Below the pieces are notes generated by a model. The model did not search any database and had not been told where the DNA came from. It saw only the letters and a list, made by a program, of their open reading frames with translations. From NCBI RefSeq assembly GCF_004920835.1, contig NZ_QFHO01000001.1:186001-250000 (forward strand): a stretch of 64,000 nt of DNA, written 5' to 3'. This stretch comes from Stenotrophomonas maltophilia (GTDB lineage Bacteria; Pseudomonadota; Gammaproteobacteria; Xanthomonadales; Xanthomonadaceae). Below are positions 58,278 to 64,000 of this stretch, piece after piece. A program made the translations under genes and the position numbers. Every line of letters starts with the position of its first letter. The stretch's first letter is position 1.

Positions 58278-60655
58278 GGCCCGATCACCAGTTCCGGCGT
58301 GTAGCCCAGCCCGCGCAGCTGCTGCAGTGCCGGGTCCAGCGTCGCCGGATCGCGTGGCAATCGCACGCGCAGGCGTTGCCCGCTCTCGCCGGGCGCCGCT
58401 TCGGCATAGGCCTGCAGGCCCAGTGCACGCACCTGCGCCACGCCCTGGCTGGCACGCGCCGGGTCCAGCCCCTGTGCGAACTGCACCAGCTGGGCATCGC
58501 CCTCACCGGCCGGATACAACGCCGCCAGGCTGGTGTTCTGCAGCGGCTGGCCCTGTCCATCGCGCGCATTGCCCTGGCCGAGCACAGACAGGTCCTGAGG
58601 TGGCAGCTGCGGCGCCGACAGCGCCGGCAATGCCCAGCTCTGCACCGGCTGCGCGCCGGCCTGTGCATTGCGCATGTAGTCGTAGCGGTCGCGGGTCAGG
58701 CGCTGGCCGGCAGCCGGGTCACGCACCACGTGCGGGCGCAGGAACACCATCAGGTTGGTCTTGGCGCGCTTGCGGGTGTCACTGCGGAACAGTGCGCCCA
58801 GCACTGGAATCTTGCCCAGGCCCGGCACCGCATCACGGCCATGACTGACGCTGTCTTCCAGCAGCCCACCGAGCACCATGATCTGGCCATCGTCCAGCAG
58901 CACGCTGGTATCCAGGGCGCGTTTGTTGGTGATGATGCCGGCCGTGCTGTTCGCACTCTGCGCGTCGATGCTGCTGACTTCCTGGTAGATGTCCAGCTTT
59001 ACCGTGCCGCCCTCGGAGATCTGCGGGCGCACCCGCAGCTTCAGGCCCACGTCCTCGCGCACGATGGTCTGGAACGGGTTGTTGCTGCCGCCACCACCGT
59101 CGGTCACGTAGCGCCCGCTGACAAACGGTACGGTCTGGCCGACCATGATGCTGGCCGCTTCGTTGTCCAGCGTCATCAGGTTCGGCGTGGACAGGATGTT
59201 GGCACCGCCCTTGCTCTGCAGCGCGTTGGCCAGCGCCTTCATGTTGAGGATCTGACCGACGCCGGGCAGGTTGATGGTGCCGTCGATCACGCCGATCTTC
59301 AGGCCGTCCTTGGGCAGCACGTCCAGAGTGGTGCGCGCGGCGGTGTTCAGGCCGCTGCCGCCGGTTGTACCACCGAAATGGGTGCCGCCGAAGGTGCGGC
59401 CATTACCCAACATCCACTGCACGCCCAGCTCGGCCGCGTCGGTCTGGTTGACTTCCACGATCAGGCTTTCCACCAGCACCTGTGCACGGCGCTGGTCGAG
59501 CTGGTCGATCACCCGCCGCAGGTTGCGGTACACCGGCTCGGGCGCCGAGATCAGCAGCGTGTTGGTCGCCACGTCGGCCTGCACCGAGATGCCGTTCTGG
59601 CTGAAACCGGTACTGCCAGCGTCGATTGGATCACGGCGATTCGGATCCAGCCGTTGTGATTCCAGTGCATTGCCACCGGTCTTGGCCTGCTGTGGCTGCG
59701 ATGGCTGCGCCGGCGTGGCGCGGTTGGCGTCGCCGGGCAGCGGCGTGACGCCTTCGTTGCTGCCCATTGCCGGTGCATCGCTCTGCCCGGCCACCACACC
59801 GCGCAGCACACCGGCCAGCTGGTTGGCCTGGGCATTGCGCAGGTAGACCACATGCAGATTGCCGGACTCGTCCTGCGCCTTGTCCAGCTTCTCCACCAGC
59901 TGCCGCGCCAGGCGGGTACGGCCGGGGCTGCTGGAGCGCAGCAGCACGCTGTTGCTGCGCGGGTCGGCCATCACCACCACCTTCTGGCTGGGTTCGGCAC
60001 CCTGCGCATCCAGCAGCGGCGCGACCATCGCCGCCACGTCGACAGCGATGCCCTGCTGCAGCTTGACCACGTCGGTGTCCATGCCTGCCGGTGTGTCCAC
60101 GCTGGAAATCACCCGCGCGATGCGTTCCAGGTTGTCGGCGTAGTCGGTGATCACCAGGGTGTTGTTGCCCGGGTTGGCAGTGATCGGATTGTCCGGGCTG
60201 ATCATCGGCCGCAGCACCGCTACCAGCGCGGCGGCATTCTCGTAGCTCAGCGCGAAGGTGCGCGTGGCCACCTCGCCGCCGGCCCCGCCGGCGCCCACAC
60301 GGCCACCGAGCAGCTTGGCGTCGGCCTGCGGCACCACCCGGCTGACACCGCCGTTCTCGACCACAGCAAAGCCACGCATGCGCAGTGCGCCCAGCAGCAA
60401 CTGGTACGCCTGGGTACGGCTGACCGGGCCATCAGAGACCACGGTCATCTTGCCGGTCACCCGCGGGTCGACCAGGAACTGGCGACCGGTGAAGCGCGCC
60501 GCCATGCGCAGTACACCACCGATATCGGTCTCCACCAGATTCAACTGCACCGGCTCATCCCGGGCGTCCTGCGCCAGCACCGGCGCCGGAACGTGGGCCA
60601 TGCCCACCACCAGGGCCAGCGCGGTGCTGCAGGCAAGGCTGTGCATCACCCTCAT
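58274..60655 (-). CDS. gspD: Type II secretion secretin GspD with a SPOR-like C-terminal extension
   Basis: 793 residues. Signal peptide, N0 domain (VQLNLVETDIGGVLRMAARFTG), N1-N3 domains and the secretin core (VPFVSGRYVTDGG; VGLKLRVRPQI; VPGLGKIPVLGALFRSDTRKRAKTNLMVFLRPHVV). After the usual end, about 130 residues follow; the last 75 (QLVQFAQGLDPARASQGVAQVRALG ... RLRVRLPRDPATLDPALQQL) have the beta-alpha-beta repeat spacing of SPOR domains. A pilotin-binding S domain is not evident. It overlaps gspM and gspE by 4 bases each. Confidence 0.92.
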   Translation of the reverse strand: MRVMHSLACSTALALVVGMAHVPAPVLAQDARDEPVQLNLVETDIGGVLRMAARFTGRQFLVDPRVTGKMTVVSDGPVSRTQAYQLLLGALRMRGFAVVENGGVSRVVPQADAKLLGGRVGAGGAGGEVATRTFALSYENAAALVAVLRPMISPDNPITANPGNNTLVITDYADNLERIARVISSVDTPAGMDTDVVKLQQGIAVDVAAMVAPLLDAQGAEPSQKVVVMADPRSNSVLLRSSSPGRTRLARQLVEKLDKAQDESGNLHVVYLRNAQANQLAGVLRGVVAGQSDAPAMGSNEGVTPLPGDANRATPAQPSQPQQAKTGGNALESQRLDPNRRDPIDAGSTGFSQNGISVQADVATNTLLISAPEPVYRNLRRVIDQLDQRRAQVLVESLIVEVNQTDAAELGVQWMLGNGRTFGGTHFGGTTGGSGLNTAARTTLDVLPKDGLKIGVIDGTINLPGVGQILNMKALANALQSKGGANILSTPNLMTLDNEAASIMVGQTVPFVSGRYVTDGGGGSNNPFQTIVREDVGLKLRVRPQISEGGTVKLDIYQEVSSIDAQSANSTAGIITNKRALDTSVLLDDGQIMVLGGLLEDSVSHGRDAVPGLGKIPVLGALFRSDTRKRAKTNLMVFLRPHVVRDPAAGQRLTRDRYDYMRNAQAGAQPVQSWALPALSAPQLPPQDLSVLGQGNARDGQGQPLQNTSLAALYPAGEGDAQLVQFAQGLDPARASQGVAQVRALGLQAYAEAAPGESGQRLRVRLPRDPATLDPALQQLRGLGYTPELVIGP

Positions 60656-61179
60656 GGATGGTCACCCACGGTGGGTACCATCACGATGTCTCCGGAAATC
60701 CGTGCCGCCGGCATGTTCGCGTCCCCTGTGCGTGTCAATTGCAGCTGCTGCAGTTCGATGGCCGGATCGGCCAGCACGGGCAGCAGCCAGTTCCACAGCG
60801 CGTCAGCGGGCACCGCCTGCACCTGCAGGTGCCAGCGCCCGTCGCGTGCGTCGATATGCAGTCCGTCGGCAAGGCCGGCGGTCTTGATCTGTCCGCGCAG
60901 CCCAGCCAGCGTCGGCTGATGCCCCTGCGCCAGTTGCTGGCGTTCGCGGGCATGCAGCAGCGGCGCCAATACGCGCGCCTGCGCCTGCAGCCGTGGCAGT
61001 TCGGCCTGCCAATGCGTGCGCTGCTTCAGCAGTGGCTCCAGCCACAACATCCACAGACCCGCCGCCAGCAGCGCCACCACCATCACCCACAGCATCAGCC
61101 GGTCGCGCGGCGGCAGGCGCTGCCAGCGCTGCTGCAGGCCGGCCAGACCTTCGCCCAGGCGCAGCGTCCTGGCAGTCAC
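60652..61179 (-). CDS. gspM: Type II secretion protein GspM
   Basis: 175 residues from a GTG overlapping the gspL stop; longer frames run inside gspL. A short cytoplasmic lead (WQRLPPRDRLMLWVMVV) continues into one membrane helix, then a periplasmic ferredoxin-like domain. Bitopic partner of GspL in the inner-membrane platform. Overlaps gspD by 4 bases. Confidence 0.85.
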   Translation of the reverse strand: MTARTLRLGEGLAGLQQRWQRLPPRDRLMLWVMVVALLAAGLWMLWLEPLLKQRTHWQAELPRLQAQARVLAPLLHARERQQLAQGHQPTLAGLRGQIKTAGLADGLHIDARDGRWHLQVQAVPADALWNWLLPVLADPAIELQQLQLTRTGDANMPAARISGDIVMVPTVGDHP

Positions 61180-62339
61180 TGCCCGCCCCCGCTCACGCGC
61201 AGGCGTCCGCCCGCGTCCCGCACCAGTTGCAGACCCTGCGCCTGTACGGCCTGCTGCCATTGCTCCAGCCGTTGTGCGTCATCGGCCAATATCCGTGCGT
61301 TGTCATCCAGCTCCAGTTCCAGCTGGCCCGGCGTGTAACGCAGACCACGCACCTGACCACCCAGCTCGGGCACTGCCTGCAGAGTGGTGGCAACCTGCCG
61401 CTGCACCGGTGGCAACGGCGGCGCCGGCAACGGCACCGCCAGCGCGCGCCGCGCCTGTAGTACCGGGTCCACCACATCGGTGATCTCCGGGAAGCGCGCA
61501 CTGAACTGCCGCGCCATGTCCTGCTGCAGCGCCTCGCCCTCGCTGCGCCAGCGCGAGACCTGCAGCTGCAGGCCCAGCGCCGCCAGCACCAGCGCCGCCA
61601 CTGCCAGGCCGATTGCCAACCGCGGTGCCTGCCTGCTGCGACCCGGCAGTGGCAACGACCACGCTGGCAGGGGGCCGCACGCCTGCAGTTCATGTGCGAC
61701 CACGGTTGCCGGCAGACTCTCCGGCCACGCCGACGGCACGCTGTCGATCCATTGCACGGCCTGCACCCCGGATTGCTGCAGGCGCGCCGCGAGCGACTGC
61801 AGCACCGCCCCCACGTCGCGCCCACCGCACCACTGCACAAAGCCACGATCGCGCCCGCTGCGCACCAGCAGGTGCTCGCCGCAGGCCTGCAGCGTGGCCT
61901 GGGCCTCCTTCCACGGCAGCAGCAGCGGCGTCGGATACAGCGCCTGCAGCTGCAGGCCGCACGACGCCAGCAGATGCTGCGCCTGCATGATCGCCTGCTG
62001 CCCGAGCCAGGCCACCGGCACGCTGCCATCGGCCGCCTGGGCACCATGCGCCAGCGCGACCTCCTGCAGGTCATCCAGCAGCATCGCCTCCACTTCACCC
62101 TGCAGCGCGGCCTGCAGCCTGCGGCCCGACAGCGGCGGCAGCTGCAGCTCCAGCAGGATCAGATCCTGCGGGTCGAGGCAGGCCAGCACCCCTGCCTGCG
62201 GATGACGCTGACCCAGCACGGCCAATGCGTCGCGGCCCTTGGCCAGCACCACACCCTTGTGCAACTGCGCCCACTCAACCGCACTGTCGGCACGCAGGCG
62301 TTCCAGCGCCGGCAGGCGCACCCTCAGCTGCACGCTCAT
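61176..62339 (-). CDS. gspL: Type II secretion protein GspL
   Basis: 387 residues from ATG 62339 (overlapping the gspK stop). An actin-like cytoplasmic domain (about 1-235: VLAKGRDALAVLG, LLVRSGRDRGFVQW) binds GspE, followed by one membrane helix (LAIGLAVAALVLAALGLQLQV) and a periplasmic domain. Overlaps gspM by 4 bases. Confidence 0.87.
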   Translation of the reverse strand: MSVQLRVRLPALERLRADSAVEWAQLHKGVVLAKGRDALAVLGQRHPQAGVLACLDPQDLILLELQLPPLSGRRLQAALQGEVEAMLLDDLQEVALAHGAQAADGSVPVAWLGQQAIMQAQHLLASCGLQLQALYPTPLLLPWKEAQATLQACGEHLLVRSGRDRGFVQWCGGRDVGAVLQSLAARLQQSGVQAVQWIDSVPSAWPESLPATVVAHELQACGPLPAWSLPLPGRSRQAPRLAIGLAVAALVLAALGLQLQVSRWRSEGEALQQDMARQFSARFPEITDVVDPVLQARRALAVPLPAPPLPPVQRQVATTLQAVPELGGQVRGLRYTPGQLELELDDNARILADDAQRLEQWQQAVQAQGLQLVRDAGGRLRVSGGGQ

Positions 62340-63241
62340 GCACCGATCCTCGTCCACACACGCTGCACGCGCACACTGTCGTCGCGATACTCGCGCCAGA
62401 TCAGCGCGCGGAAGTCGACCACACTGCCATCGGCCTGCACCTGGCCGACGGCGAGGAACCACTCGCTATGGATGCCAAGCGGTACCACCGCCATCTGCGC
62501 GTTGCTCAGTTGAAGCCGATTGGCGATGTCGCCGCGGTTGAGCAGCCAATGGCCACCATCGCGCTCACCGAGCAGCGCCTGCAGGCGCCCTGGCTCGACA
62601 CTGGGTACGACCGCCTGCAGGACGCTGAGATCACTGGTATTGGCGTTGACCAGGGTCTGCGCAGGCAACACCACGGTGCGCCGTGCCAACGCCTGTACGG
62701 CCACTGGATCGGAACCCGCGAAGGCCTGCTCGATCAGTGATTCACGCGGCAGCGGGGCCTGCGCCTGGACATCGCCATCGCGCAGGCGCGCCTGGATGTG
62801 GTCCGCCGCCGACGCACAGACACCCTGCCCCAGGCCCTGTCCGGAGCACAACGCGATGAACGCGCGCCGCGCTTCCGGGTCCGGCTTGCCGTAGGCCAGC
62901 AGGTTGCGCAGGTTGAACATGGACTGCGCATCGACCAGCTGCAGCTGCACTGGCAACGGCGCCTGCAGCTGCAATGGCCGCGCCCAGCGCCCGTTGCGGA
63001 CCGTGGTCAACTGTTCCCGCACGTCCTCACGCAGCTGCTGCGCGGCACGCTCCAGCGTGGCATCCACGGCAATGCGCACCTGGGCGCGCAGCTGGTCGCC
63101 ACGCAGCGCGCGCAGCTGCGCCGACTGCCGGGTCAGCAGCGCGGTAGCGATCACGGCCACCAACGCCACCACCAGCATCGCCACGATCACCGCCATGCCA
63201 CGCTGGCGGGCGCACGAAACCGAACACTTCCGGGCTGCCAT
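62336..63241 (-). CDS. gspK: Type II secretion minor pseudopilin GspK
   Basis: 301 residues. Leader ending RQRG/MAVIVAMLVVALV without Glu5, as expected for GspK, the tip initiator. The large alpha-domain (FNLRNLLAYGKPDPEARRAF, two Cys in LCSGQGLGQGVCASA) is present. Nine bases after gspG and overlapping gspL. Confidence 0.9.
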   Translation of the reverse strand: MAARKCSVSCARQRGMAVIVAMLVVALVAVIATALLTRQSAQLRALRGDQLRAQVRIAVDATLERAAQQLREDVREQLTTVRNGRWARPLQLQAPLPVQLQLVDAQSMFNLRNLLAYGKPDPEARRAFIALCSGQGLGQGVCASAADHIQARLRDGDVQAQAPLPRESLIEQAFAGSDPVAVQALARRTVVLPAQTLVNANTSDLSVLQAVVPSVEPGRLQALLGERDGGHWLLNRGDIANRLQLSNAQMAVVPLGIHSEWFLAVGQVQADGSVVDFRALIWREYRDDSVRVQRVWTRIGA

Positions 63242-63250
63242 CGGCGCGCC

Positions 63251-63688
63251 TCAGAGCTGCCAGGAACCGACGTCCGCGTTCCCGGCGTCACCGCCGGGCT
63301 TGCTGTCCGCACCCAGCGAGAACACATCGATGTCGCCATGGGTGCCGGGAATCTGGTACTGGTACGGGTGACCCCACGGATCATTCGGCAGCCGGTCCAG
63401 GTACGGCGTGACCGGCATCGTGCCGCTGCCCTGCGGTGGCTTCACCAGTGCCTGCAGGCCCTGCTCGGCATTGGGGTAGCGGCCATTGTCCAGCTTGAAC
63501 AGCTTCAAGGCCTGCATCAGCGCGGCGATATCCTGGCGCGCCGCAACCACGCGCGCCTGGTCCGGGCGATCCATCAAACGCGGCACGATCAATGCGGCAA
63601 GGATGCCGATGATCACTACCACCACCATGATCTCGATCAGGCTGAAACCCTGCTGCCGAGCCCTGCGACCACCCACCTGCCTTGCCAT
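63251..63688 (-). CDS. gspG: Type II secretion major pseudopilin GspG
   Basis: 145 residues. Cleavage QQG/FSLIEIMVVVVIIGILAALIVP with Glu5; the calcium-binding C-terminal loop is clear (DPWGHPYQYQIPGTHGDIDV, DAGNADVGSW). First gene of the gspG-K-L-M-D-E-F operon; its promoter must lie in the 57 bases before it or further upstream. Confidence 0.95.
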   Translation of the reverse strand: MARQVGGRRARQQGFSLIEIMVVVVIIGILAALIVPRLMDRPDQARVVAARQDIAALMQALKLFKLDNGRYPNAEQGLQALVKPPQGSGTMPVTPYLDRLPNDPWGHPYQYQIPGTHGDIDVFSLGADSKPGGDAGNADVGSWQL

Positions 63689-63745
63689 TGTTCCGCCCTC
63701 ATCATCCTGGAAGAGACCGCTGCGCCATGGTCAGCGGTGCATGTG

Positions 63746-64000
63746 TCAGTACGATAAACATCCGCCTGCTATTCGCTGCGGCTGTGCCTGCAGCGGTGCA
63801 GCACGTACTGCTGGCGCACACGCCGCTTCAAGCAACGGAGATGGAAGGCTGCCCAGCGTGCCGTCGATACAGGCCCGCAGCAGTGGATGTGCGCAGGCCT
63901 GCAACAGGCGTACGCACTGCATCGGCGACCAGGCCGTGCCGTGGTCGAGGCCGATGAACTGCCGGTAGGCCTGGTGGTAGCGCAGGTCGTCGTACACGCG
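63746..64000 (-). CDS. C-terminal part of an unidentified gene (cut by window edge)
   Basis: The minus-strand frame is open from the window edge to a TGA at 63748-63746 and gives 84 residues beginning RVYDDLRYHQAYRQFIG. Third positions are GC-rich at first, less so near the end. Five Cys are present. No family recognised, and it may continue well beyond the window. It precedes gspG on the same strand by 57 bases. Confidence 0.4.
   Translation of the reverse strand, partial: RVYDDLRYHQAYRQFIGLDHGTAWSPMQCVRLLQACAHPLLRACIDGTLGSLPSPLLEAACAPAVRAAPLQAQPQRIAGGCLSY

Noticed and set aside
63689..63745. Pho box before gspG
   Set aside because: CTGACAC near 63739 resembles a half site but has no partner at 11-base spacing.

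Overview
The window looks like a chromosomal segment of a Stenotrophomonas species (Xanthomonadaceae, Gammaproteobacteria). The evidence is very high GC content, GC-rich third codon positions, and many intergenic GTAG-type hairpin repeats matching the SMAG/REP family described from S. maltophilia. I saw no tRNA, rRNA, CRISPR array, insertion sequence or prophage. Functional calls rest on reading the proteins; no database search was run.

Left part (1-17.5 kb): the end of a short-chain dehydrogenase; a heavy-metal RND efflux operon (outer-membrane protein, adaptor, pump; minus strand) divergent from an OmpR-type regulator/sensor kinase pair, with a fourfold 11-bp CTTGC repeat between them; a GH92 alpha-mannosidase; a thioredoxin-like protein; a host-attachment-family protein; a ProP-type osmolyte transporter with a long leader; a Phd/zeta toxin-antitoxin pair whose promoter carries a perfect 20-bp palindrome; and an HWE histidine kinase with a stand-alone receiver.

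Heme-uptake block (17.6-24.8 kb, minus strand): ECF sigma factor, FecR anti-sigma, a TonB-dependent receptor with an STN signalling domain, a small secreted hemophilin-like protein and a Slam outer-membrane translocon. Together they read as a cell-surface-signalled hemophore system. Next (25-30.8 kb) come a LysR regulator divergent from pirin and two isochorismatase-fold hydrolases, an OsmC-like protein, an ABC-F ATPase with a shortened first ATPase domain, and a Phd-like orphan.

Right half (30.9-64 kb): one composite envelope locus. A putative porin, TonB, ExbD, an ExbB fused to a DUF2341/LamG-like periplasmic domain, and a TpsB transporter form a minus-strand operon. A 4131-residue TpsA exoprotein lies further along the same strand, followed by two tandem DING/PstS-like phosphate-binding proteins. 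A type II secretion system is split around TpsA: gspC and gspHIJ on one side, gspG-K-L-M-D-E-F on the other. As I recall it, this gene content parallels the phosphate-starvation hxc/pdtA-pdtB-exbB2-exbD2-tonB4 region of Pseudomonas aeruginosa. Pho-box-like sequences upstream of tpsB (37380-37397) and, more weakly, tpsA (52802-52819) agree with that. The likely theme is phosphate-limited secretion of DING proteins by type II secretion together with display of a giant adhesin energised or gated by a dedicated Ton complex.
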